NCBI GenBank assembly: GCA_017989935.1
Contig: JAGNOY010000188.1
Coordinates: 1 to 5,108, forward strand
Direction of reading: 5' to 3'
Source of the DNA: Chitinophagaceae bacterium
Lineage (GTDB): Bacteria > Bacteroidota > Bacteroidia > Chitinophagales > Chitinophagaceae
Length of the DNA: 5,108 nt
Of the stretch, positions 1 through 5,108 are shown piece after piece. The notes beneath the pieces were generated by a model. The model was not told where the DNA came from and searched no databases. It saw only the letters and a program-made list of their open reading frames with translations. A program made the translations under genes and the position numbers. Within the stretch, counting starts at the first letter, position 1, and each line of letters starts with the position of its first letter.

Positions 1-979
1 AGGCATAGGAACTAGTGATTAATATACTTTTGGGCAAATAATAGGCAGGTAATTCTCCAGAGTAAATTTTAGTGCCCTCAAATAGTTGAAGGATATTTAC
101 TTTGAAATTACTCATTTCTGAAAGGGCAGTCAGCGGATTGTTAAGAGGGCTTTGCAAACCATAAGGCCATAATAGTGAACCACATAAATAACCAGCTATA
201 CTGACTATAAATACTGGTTTTGCAAAAGAGGTAATCATCACATATTTCTTATACACAAATACATGATTGAAATAGATAATGCAAGCAAAAACAAATAAAT
301 AAGGAATTAAAAGTATACCACCTACACGAATATTGATAGTGGCGCCAATACTTAAAATGGCCCATATATAATCTAATTTACTTGCATCCGGTAATTTGTT
401 GAACAGTCTGATGATATTCCATATGGCCATGATATAGGCTGCCGCAAATGGAATATCTTTTGGGTTATTCATGGCATGGCCCAAAAAGAAAGGGGAGGCG
501 AACATGATCCAAATGGCGATTGTAGCTGCTTGCTCATTGAGTAAAAACTTGACAATTTTAGTCGCAAAGAAGATGGCTAAGAAACCTGACCATGCATTTA
601 ATATATGTCTGGTAGTATATTCTTCAAAAGGTGAAATTGAATTCACGATGGCACATATCAAATCAAATAAACCTCCATAGTATTGAATCACACCATCTCG
701 ATTATATTCTTTAGGCATGTTAAAGACAGTTTGGTCGCTACCGAAACTTAGAAAATACTTTAAAATAGCTTTTCCATATTCATTCATGTCTACTTCATCA
801 CCGCTTAGTCCATAAGAAAAACTCATAAGCGTCATGAGAATAAAAACAGCCACAAGGCTACCAAGCATGATTTTATTCCATAGTGCCTGATTATTGAATT
901 CACCAGGAAGTATAATTTCTTCTACAATATTATTTGTAGTTGATGGAGAAGTTGTTTCTTTCTTGCTTTCTTTAGCCAT
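1..979 (-). CDS. GT-C / GT39-like membrane glycosyltransferase, 3' end beyond the window
   Basis: The frame opens at ATG 979-977 and stays open for 326 codons to the left edge, so the C-terminus is missing. The protein starts MAKESKKETT with a polar, probably cytoplasmic tail (1-35). A first membrane helix follows (about 36-57), then a loop beginning LSGDEVDMNEYG (58-69). Its Asp61-Glu62 pair sits where GT-C enzymes of the PMT/ArnT type carry the catalytic acidic residue. Further hydrophobic segments lie at about 127-147, 151-168, 176-193, 203-237 and 253-272. The stretch GHAMNNPKDIPFA (167-179) and the late ELPAYYLPK segment (309-317) resemble bacterial GT39-like proteins. Members move a sugar from a polyprenyl-phosphate donor to an acceptor on the periplasmic side; donor and acceptor here are unknown. 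The gene lies 97 bp downstream of the methyltransferase in the same direction and may share its transcript. Family call by motif memory; function inferred. Confidence 0.8.
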   Translation of the reverse strand, partial: MAKESKKETTSPSTTNNIVEEIILPGEFNNQALWNKIMLGSLVAVFILMTLMSFSYGLSGDEVDMNEYGKAILKYFLSFGSDQTVFNMPKEYNRDGVIQYYGGLFDLICAIVNSISPFEEYTTRHILNAWSGFLAIFFATKIVKFLLNEQAATIAIWIMFASPFFLGHAMNNPKDIPFAAAYIMAIWNIIRLFNKLPDASKLDYIWAILSIGATINIRVGGILLIPYLFVFACIIYFNHVFVYKKYVMITSFAKPVFIVSIAGYLCGSLLWPYGLQSPLNNPLTALSEMSNFKVNILQLFEGTKIYSGELPAYYLPKSILITSSYA

Positions 980-998
980 AATAAAGTATGATAGAGGT

Positions 999-1027
999 CA
1001 AAAATAGTTTAAATAATTCAATCCAAA
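999..1027 (-). promoter_or_regulatory. Candidate Bacteroidota-type promoter for the glycosyltransferase gene
   Basis: On the minus strand TATTTTTG (1006-999) is an exact match to the -7 consensus TAnnTTTG of Bacteroidota primary sigma factors. A TTTG box lies at 1027-1024, 17 bp upstream, at the short end of the usual spacing. Transcription would start roughly 10-15 nt before the ATG at 979, giving a very short leader with no Shine-Dalgarno sequence. This is a sequence match only; read-through from the upstream methyltransferase gene is also possible. Confidence 0.45.
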
Positions 1028-1076
1028 AATCCGAATTTGTCGAGATATTCTTTGCTGACTTTGTGGCTGATGATAT

Positions 1077-1916
1077 TTATTTTACAGCTAAAATCATCGC
1101 GTACCTCCATTCACCTCTTTGCAAGGCTCGATATTGATACTTTCCTGAGAGGTAATGTGTTTTAGCAAAACGTGAGGTGTTATGTGTTAAGTTGTAGAGA
1201 TTAGATGGTAACCATCCTAGTAAATAACTGTGATACATTCTTTTAGCTGAAGGTGTAATTTCTTTGGTGTAATCTATTTGATGTTTGAGATCGAAGCCTG
1301 TTTCTTGCAGTTGATGGATATAATTTTTTTCAGTATTAAATTCCGTGATGGCCCAAGTTTCGCCCCAATGTTTGAGATCTAAATAAGGATCTTGAAGTCC
1401 TGAATCAGTTAAAAAATAATCACAAACGATTAGTCTGCCACCAGGTTTTAAAAGTCTATATGCTTCTTGAATAAAACTACTTTTTGGAGAAGCGTGGCAG
1501 GAGCTTTCGCAGGCCCAAATTACATCAAAAGTTTCAGGTGGATAATTAGTTTGTGTAAAATCATTGATTTCAATACTTACTTTGTCTGCACAAGCTTCAT
1601 GTTGTATATGTTCGAGCGCTGTTTGATATTGTTTTTCACTTAAGGTGATGCCTTTGACGCGGCATCCGATTTGTGTGCCAAGGTAAAGAGACGAACCACC
1701 CACGCCACAACCCGCATCTAGCACATAATCAGTAGATTGAATATTGGCTAATTTGGCCATTTCGATATTGGTATTTTTTAAAGCTTCTGCAAAATTTTTA
1801 GTTTCGGGAAACCATATGCCATAATGAACAGCTCTTGTTTTCTTTAAATTCCACCAAATCGTATAATGATTTTGAGTTTGGTTGTAATAATCAGCGATAT
1901 CTTTAGTACTAAACAC
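1077..1916 (-). CDS. Class I SAM-dependent methyltransferase (tocopherol/UbiE-like small-molecule type)
   Basis: A complete 279-residue protein with a seven-beta-strand Rossmann methyltransferase fold. SAM motif I is VLDAGCGVGG (65-74). The post-I strand reads GITLSEKQ (89-96), motif II is FDVIWACESSCH (130-141), and motif III is LLKPGGRLIVCDYF (155-168). The N-terminal segment DYYNQTQNHYTIWW (9-22) followed by AVHYGIW (29-35) is typical of the gamma-tocopherol / sterol / UbiE-like branch that methylates small molecules, so a lipid, quinone or similar acceptor is more likely than nucleic acid. The substrate cannot be named. The start is GTG at 1916-1914: there is no ATG in frame upstream, the next Met is residue 53 and too late, and MFSTKDIADYYNQTQ fits how relatives begin. 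There is no Shine-Dalgarno sequence. The length is normal for the family and the gene ends with TAA at 1077-1079. It is divergent from the secreted-protein gene and upstream of the glycosyltransferase. Confidence 0.88.
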   Translation of the reverse strand: MFSTKDIADYYNQTQNHYTIWWNLKKTRAVHYGIWFPETKNFAEALKNTNIEMAKLANIQSTDYVLDAGCGVGGSSLYLGTQIGCRVKGITLSEKQYQTALEHIQHEACADKVSIEINDFTQTNYPPETFDVIWACESSCHASPKSSFIQEAYRLLKPGGRLIVCDYFLTDSGLQDPYLDLKHWGETWAITEFNTEKNYIHQLQETGFDLKHQIDYTKEITPSAKRMYHSYLLGWLPSNLYNLTHNTSRFAKTHYLSGKYQYRALQRGEWRYAMILAVK

Positions 1917-1922
1917 CTTGCA

Positions 1923-1939
1923 AAATAGAAAATCTATTT
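1923..1939. promoter_or_regulatory. Small dyad next to the methyltransferase start, possible operator
   Basis: AAATAGA (1923-1929) and TCTATTT (1933-1939) form a perfect 7-bp inverted repeat around AAA, only 6 bp from the GTG start at 1916. On the minus strand it overlaps TATTTTG (1928-1922), a one-base-short version of TAnnTTTG. If that were the -7 box, transcription would begin at or just inside the start codon, implying a leaderless message. AT-rich dyads of this size also occur by chance, and no convincing -33 box was found at the right distance. Confidence 0.25.
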
Positions 1940-2001
1940 GAATTGAACACGAAAAGTGAGAAGCAACTTCGAAATATGAAACTTGAATTGATTAGAAAGT
2001 T

Positions 2002-2097
2002 TGTATTGCGGCAAGGATAGTAGCGAAAAGCCCGCACCACGCTTGGCTTCGGCGTGGGAGGACTTGTAGCGAATAGCCTGGATGCCGCCCTAAAAAA
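2002..2097 (+). repeat. Structured intergenic repeat, copy 1 (short form)
   Basis: A 96-bp element starting TGTATTGCGGCA and ending GCCGCCCT plus six As. GCGGC (2008-2012) and GCCGC (2084-2088) are inverted ends. Inside are two direct copies of a 15-nt core: GTAGCGAAAAGCCCG (2020-2034) and GTAGCGAATAGCCTG (2066-2080), 13 of 15 identical. Between them is a hairpin, CCACGC (2037-2042) pairing with GCGTGG (2052-2057) around a 9-nt loop. A second copy lies inverted at 4275-4407. The GC-rich element stands out from its AT-rich surroundings. It lies in a divergent region, so termination is not an obvious role. It resembles REP-like or non-autonomous mobile repeats of Bacteroidota genomes; mobility is inferred. 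Confidence 0.8.
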
Positions 2098-2158
2098 TAT
2101 GCTTATTTGAAATTTGAAAGCCAATAACGCAAGGTTTATAGAAATTTTAGCGTTTCTA

Positions 2159-2188
2159 TTTGAATTCAGCTAATAAGTTTCTACTTTG
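2159..2188 (+). promoter_or_regulatory. Candidate promoter of the secreted Omp28-like gene
   Basis: TTTG (2159-2162) is followed after 19 bp by TACTTTG (2182-2188). This matches the Bacteroidota -33 / -7 arrangement, except that the -7 box is one base shorter than TAnnTTTG. The expected start near 2195 would give a leader of about 50 nt. The leader is A-rich just before the ATG and has no Shine-Dalgarno sequence, as is usual in the phylum. The promoter starts 62 bp after copy 1 of the intergenic repeat. Confidence 0.42.
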
Positions 2189-2244
2189 TGCAAGATCGAT
2201 TTAGCCAATTTGGCATTATTTATTTAAACACTTAAAACTTACAC

Positions 2245-4251
2245 ATGAAAAAAACATTACTTAGTTTGTTAGTCATTTTTGCTTTCGTGGCAGCAAAAGC
2301 ACAAGTTACATTTACTGATGATTTTGAAATTTACACGGCAGGTATTGCGCTTGGACCTCAATCGCCTACTTGGACTACATGGAGTGGTACTCAAGGCGGG
2401 ACAGACGATGTGAATGTAAGTAATACGGATGCTCATTCAGGAACAAAATCCTTATACTTTACTTCAACTTCAACAACAGGTGGACCATCAGATGTAATAC
2501 TTCCTTTAGGCGGAGTTCATAATTCGGGTACTTTTACCTATACGCATTGGATGAAGATACCCACAAGTAAAAAGGCTTATTTGAATTTTCAAGGTACGAA
2601 TACCATGGGGCAAATTTATACCATGAATCTTACGTTTAGCAATGCAGGTAGCCTGACTTTTGATGATGCAACAAGCGTTACCTTACAAACTACCTACCCA
2701 CAAGGTGCTTGGTTTGAATTGAAGTTACAAGCTAATTTGAATAACAATGAGTGGGAAGTGTTTATTGATAATGTATCAAAAGGCAAATTTCAAAATAGCA
2801 CATTTGCGATTTCTTCGATCGATTATTATCCTTCCGACAATACTAATTCATTTTGGATAGATGATATAAGTTATTCGCATACGCCTTTTGTAGCTCCTGC
2901 GCTTGATGGCGCATTGGCCATTTTAGGGATAGAAAATGGTCTTGTAACCCAAACAAGAAAGCCGGCTATCACTATTAGAAATTTAGGTACTACACCAATC
3001 ACCAGTTTTGATTTGGAAATTGTTGCCAATGGAAATACGACTTCACAATCATTAACGGGTTTAAATGTGGCTCCGGGTGCCACCTATTCTTTTGATTATG
3101 TTAATACCTTAACCTTAATTTCAGGTGTGAACACTTTTGTAGGTACATTGAAAAATGTAAACGGAAATGCGAGCGATGGTTTTACTGGAGATGATCAAAA
3201 AACCATCAGCTTTACACCGATTGTTCCAGGATCTGATAAACTAGTGATTGGTGAAGAGGCCACAGGCACATGGTGTCAATGGTGCCCAAGAGGCGCAGTG
3301 GGCTTGAGAAATATGGATGACAAGTTTCATGGTTTTTTTCAAGGAATTGCTGTGCATAACAATGATCCTATGGAAGTGCCAGCCTATGATAGTGCCTTGG
3401 GTTTAATCATCAGTGGTTATCCAAGTGGGGTAGTAGATCGTGGTGCAGATATTGATCCTGGATCTTTTGAGGCAGATTTTATGCAAAGAATTGTATTAAC
3501 TCCAGTTGCTAAAATTAAAAATGGCGCAAATTACAATGCTAGTACAGGCCAATTGGATGTTTCTTTAACAACGACCTTTAAGTCGCCTGCTTCAGGAAAT
3601 TACAAAATTGCTTGTGTAATTATCGAAGACAGTGTAAAAGGTACTGGTAGTGGGTACAATCAAGCAAATGCATATGCTGGAGGTGGAAACGGTGTAATGG
3701 GTGGATTTGAACTATTGCCAAGTTCAGTGCCTGCTGCACAAATGGTGTACGATCATGTGGCTCGTGCAGTATCTCCAAACTTCGGAGGCATACCCAATGC
3801 TTATCCAGCTAGTGTAGCAAGTGGTGAGAGCTTTGTGCATAATTTCAGTTTCAATATCGGGGCTTTCAAAAAAGATAAAGTTCATATTGTAGGTTTGTTT
3901 TTATCCCCTGATGGTAAAATAGAAAACGCGTCTTCTTCTAATATAGATGAGGCAGTAACCAATGGTTATGTACTTAATACCAAACAAGTAGTTTATGCAC
4001 CTAAGCATATTAGCCTTTATCCAAATCCAAGCACAGGTAGTTCAAATTTGCTGATTCAAGCTTTGGCACAAGAACAAGCCAATATCAAATTTGTCGATTA
4101 TCAGGGTAAAATCTATATGCAAAAAGAAATTACGTTGTATGCTGGCGTTAACAATATTCCAATCATGACAAATCAACTTGCAGCTGGTTTATACCTCGTT
4201 GAAATTAATATGGGTGACCAACGCTATTCGTTGAATTTTGTGAAACAATAA
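2245..4251 (+). CDS. T9SS-secreted Omp28-related protein with thioredoxin-like WCQWCP site
   Basis: A complete 668-residue protein. Residues 1-19 (MKKTLLSLLVIFAFVAAKA) are a Sec signal peptide, with likely cleavage AKA|QV. About 20-216 is a beta-rich jelly-roll-like domain opening FTDDFEIYTAG and ending FWIDDISYSH, reminiscent of concanavalin/LamG-type modules. About 221-327 resembles a CARDB/Ig-like beta domain (TRKPAITIRNLGTTPI). From 331 comes an Omp28-type thioredoxin-fold domain: VIGEEATGTWCQWCPRG has the CxxC pair Cys344/Cys347, and GYPSGVVDR carries the probable cis-proline, Pro393. A beta-rich Omp28 C-terminal part runs to about 585. Residues 589-668 (ISLYPNPSTG to LNFVKQ) are a type A sorting domain, so the protein should cross the outer membrane by T9SS and be released or surface-anchored. 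The only other cysteine is Cys457. A redox role is plausible but the substrate is unknown. It appears monocistronic, between two inverted repeats. Confidence 0.9.
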   Translation: MKKTLLSLLVIFAFVAAKAQVTFTDDFEIYTAGIALGPQSPTWTTWSGTQGGTDDVNVSNTDAHSGTKSLYFTSTSTTGGPSDVILPLGGVHNSGTFTYTHWMKIPTSKKAYLNFQGTNTMGQIYTMNLTFSNAGSLTFDDATSVTLQTTYPQGAWFELKLQANLNNNEWEVFIDNVSKGKFQNSTFAISSIDYYPSDNTNSFWIDDISYSHTPFVAPALDGALAILGIENGLVTQTRKPAITIRNLGTTPITSFDLEIVANGNTTSQSLTGLNVAPGATYSFDYVNTLTLISGVNTFVGTLKNVNGNASDGFTGDDQKTISFTPIVPGSDKLVIGEEATGTWCQWCPRGAVGLRNMDDKFHGFFQGIAVHNNDPMEVPAYDSALGLIISGYPSGVVDRGADIDPGSFEADFMQRIVLTPVAKIKNGANYNASTGQLDVSLTTTFKSPASGNYKIACVIIEDSVKGTGSGYNQANAYAGGGNGVMGGFELLPSSVPAAQMVYDHVARAVSPNFGGIPNAYPASVASGESFVHNFSFNIGAFKKDKVHIVGLFLSPDGKIENASSSNIDEAVTNGYVLNTKQVVYAPKHISLYPNPSTGSSNLLIQALAQEQANIKFVDYQGKIYMQKEITLYAGVNNIPIMTNQLAAGLYLVEINMGDQRYSLNFVKQ

Positions 4252-4262
4252 GTCAATAGATC

Positions 4263-4281
4263 AAAAGGTTACTCTTTTTTT
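4263..4281 (+). terminator. Weak terminator candidate after the secreted-protein gene
   Basis: AAAAG (4263-4267) can pair with CTTTT (4274-4278) around a 6-nt loop, and the T-run continues to 4281, 12 nt after the TAA at 4249-4251. The stem is short and AT-rich, so by itself it is a poor intrinsic terminator. The large structured repeat immediately downstream may matter more for the 3' end. The T-run is also the outer end of that repeat. Confidence 0.25.
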
Positions 4282-4407
4282 GAGGGCGGCTCACCCGCTT
4301 TCCGCTTCAAGTCCGCTTCCGAATCGGCTATCATGATACAGGAAAAATTCAGTATCGTTTAGCCTCTCGGAATGCGGGCTTTTCGCTGCAATCGGTGCCG
4401 CAATACA
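4275..4407 (-). repeat. Structured intergenic repeat, copy 2 (long form, inverted)
   Basis: A 133-bp element that, read on the minus strand, starts TGTATTGCGGCA (4407-4396) and ends GCCGCCCT-C-A7 (4290-4275), matching both ends of copy 1. The cores are GCAGCGAAAAGCCCG (4389-4375), 14 of 15 identical to copy 1, and the more diverged GAAGCGGAAAGCGGG (4308-4294). GGACTTG before the second core is shared too. The centre is longer than in copy 1: a nested hairpin at 4317-4372 with stems TTCCGA/TCGGAA, GGCTA/TAGCC and GATAC/GTATC around a 12-nt loop. It fills most of the convergent intergenic space and starts 23 bp after the upstream stop codon, so it may also be transcribed as a 3' UTR structure. 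Confidence 0.8.
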
Positions 4408-4410
4408 GTG

Positions 4411-4428
4411 TCCTAAAGTATATTAGGA
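4411..4428. other. Short inverted repeat between convergent genes
   Basis: TCCTAA (4411-4416) and TTAGGA (4423-4428) form a perfect 6-bp stem with loop AGTATA. It lies 24 bp beyond the stop codon of the RlmK-type gene and just outside copy 2 of the repeat. On the plus strand it is followed by ATTTT. It could be a weak hairpin at the 3' ends of two convergent transcripts, but it lacks the GC-rich stem and long T-run of a confident terminator. Confidence 0.25.
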
Positions 4429-4452
4429 ATTTTCGAAAGAACTATGGAGTAA

Positions 4453-5108
4453 CTATTTAATTATTCTCCAACAACGATGAATAATTTTATTTCTAAAATC
4501 TGGCGGAATCGTTTGAAGCGTAATATCTTCTATACTGCTTGCATTTATCAACTCTTGCTGAAATTGAAACTCTCTAAAATTATTCGAGAAGTATAATACG
4601 CCACCTTCAACCAAATGATTTAAAGTATGATTAATCAACTCCGGATGATCGGGCTGAATATCAAATTTTGTTTTAGCCATTTTGCTTCTTGATACAGTAG
4701 GTGGATCTAATACAATAATATCGTATTTTTTTTGTGGTTTTTGTTTAACCCATTCTTTAGCATCGGTCTTAATAAAATCATGTCTAGCTAAGGAAATCTG
4801 ATTTAATTTGAAATTTTCCTTCGCCCAATTGAGGTAGGTATTTGATAAATCAACTGTGGTAGTCGAAAAGGCACCACCTATGGCGGCATACACCGAAAAA
4901 GCGCCAGTATACGCAAATAAATTCAACACATGTTTTCCTTTAGCTTCAAGTCTTACACGCTGTCTGGTAATTCTATGATCGAGAAATAGGCCTGTATCTA
5001 AATAATCGTGCATGTTTACTTTAAACTTGATGCCCTGCTCTTGTACTTCAAAAAAGTGTTGTTTGCTATCCACTTTTTCGTACTGACTGAGTCCTTTTTG
5101 CCTTTCGC
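4453..5108 (-). CDS. rlmL: RlmK-type 23S rRNA methyltransferase, C-terminal part (5' end beyond the window)
   Basis: The 217 visible residues match the RlmK module of E. coli RlmKL, which makes m7G2069 in 23S rRNA using SAM. Counting from the first full codon at the right edge, they begin ERQKGLSQYEK, equivalent to the RQ-G-QYQ segment before the catalytic domain. DYLDTGLFLDHR (34-45) is a hallmark. NLFAYTGAFSVYAA (62-75) is SAM motif I, and VDLSNTYL (85-92) binds SAM. LDPPT (133-137) is the catalytic-loop motif, YFSNN lies at 172-176, and IHRCWR (209-214) is near the end. The GTG at 5073-5071 could be read as a start, but the frame stays open to the edge and the residues before it are family-conserved, so it is internal. 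Whether an RlmL/THUMP part is fused upstream (as in rlmL/rlmKL) or this is a stand-alone RlmK cannot be seen. It is convergent with the secreted-protein gene and ends TAG at 4453-4455. Confidence 0.9.
   Translation of the reverse strand, partial: ERQKGLSQYEKVDSKQHFFEVQEQGIKFKVNMHDYLDTGLFLDHRITRQRVRLEAKGKHVLNLFAYTGAFSVYAAIGGAFSTTTVDLSNTYLNWAKENFKLNQISLARHDFIKTDAKEWVKQKPQKKYDIIVLDPPTVSRSKMAKTKFDIQPDHPELINHTLNHLVEGGVLYFSNNFREFQFQQELINASSIEDITLQTIPPDFRNKIIHRCWRIIK

Larger units (their letters stand above)
1917..2244. other. Divergent intergenic region, no gene
   Basis: These 328 bp separate the methyltransferase (minus) from the secreted-protein gene (plus). They hold a 7-bp dyad at 1923-1939, two exact copies of TCTATTTGAATT at 1933-1944 and 2155-2166, a structured repeat at 2002-2097 and a promoter candidate at 2159-2188. 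The minus-strand frame open across 1909-2124 has a biased, non-protein-like composition and crosses the repeat, so it is not taken as a gene. Confidence 0.75.

Noticed and set aside
471..680. Plus-strand 69-codon open frame
   Set aside because: It lies entirely inside the membrane glycosyltransferase gene on the opposite strand, whose reading frame has clear helices and family motifs.
1018..1110. Minus-strand 30-codon frame (MEVRDDFSCKINIISHKVSK...) overlapping the methyltransferase 3' end
   Set aside because: Its downstream part looks protein-like (KVSKEYLDKFGFLD), and a frameshifted remnant or tiny gene was considered. It is short, has no ribosome-site or family evidence, and the methyltransferase already ends at a normal length.
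1976..2020. Plus-strand 14-codon mini-frame ATG AAA CTT ...
   Set aside because: Too short, and it runs into the structured repeat; no sign of a leader-peptide arrangement such as a run of one amino acid or an attenuator.
2002..2097. Intrinsic terminator
   Set aside because: The element sits between divergent genes, and its A-tract is on the wrong side of the hairpin for termination of plus-strand transcripts. On the minus strand the T-run precedes rather than follows the stem.
1909..2124. Minus-strand 71-codon open frame
   Set aside because: It crosses the structured repeat and the intergenic region, overlaps the methyltransferase start, has a Phe/Arg/Ser-rich composition and shows no recognisable domain.
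2871..3083. Minus-strand 70-codon open frame
   Set aside because: It is antisense to the CARDB-like part of the secreted-protein gene and has no independent support.
3271..3285. Haem-binding CxxCH site in the secreted protein
   Set aside because: The motif is CQWCP, with Pro rather than His after the second Cys, in a thioredoxin/Omp28 context.
4275..4407. Integron attC site or CRISPR-like repeat
   Set aside because: There are only two copies, 2.2 kb apart and inverted. No GTTRRRY-type core, no spacers of regular length and no integrase or cas gene are present.

Overview
The window looks like chromosomal DNA from a member of the Bacteroidota, possibly a Chitinophagaceae/Sphingobacteriia-type organism; the family is inference. 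The DNA is AT-rich and gene starts lack Shine-Dalgarno sequences. Two upstream regions resemble the TTTG / TAnnTTTG promoters of this phylum. One gene encodes a secreted protein ending in a type A sorting domain of the type IX secretion system (T9SS), which is restricted to this phylum.

Layout: (i) 1-979, minus strand, the 5' part of a multi-membrane-spanning GT-C / GT39-like glycosyltransferase running off the left edge. (ii) 1077-1916, minus strand, a complete class I SAM-dependent methyltransferase with a GTG start, 97 bp upstream of the glycosyltransferase and in the same direction. (iii) 1917-2244, a divergent intergenic region with a small dyad next to the methyltransferase start, a 96-bp structured repeat, and a plausible promoter for the next gene. 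(iv) 2245-4251, plus strand, a 668-residue secreted protein: signal peptide, jelly-roll-like domain, CARDB-like beta domain, Omp28-type thioredoxin-fold domain with a WCQWCP active site, and a T9SS type A sorting domain. (v) 4252-4452, a convergent intergenic region with a second, inverted and longer copy of the same repeat family. (vi) 4453-5108, minus strand, the C-terminal part of an RlmK-type 23S rRNA methyltransferase running off the right edge. Its true start lies outside the window.

The genes do not form one obvious pathway. The glycosyltransferase and SAM methyltransferase may be co-transcribed, although the glycosyltransferase also has a good promoter candidate of its own. The secreted Omp28-like protein is a single-gene unit between two inverted copies of the repeat. 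The least ordinary signal is that repeat family: GCGGC/GCCGC ends, two direct copies of an AGCGAAAAGCC-type core, a central hairpin that differs between copies but stays self-complementary, and an A-tract at one end. The window shows no CRISPR array, tRNA, rRNA, transposase or recognisable defence system.
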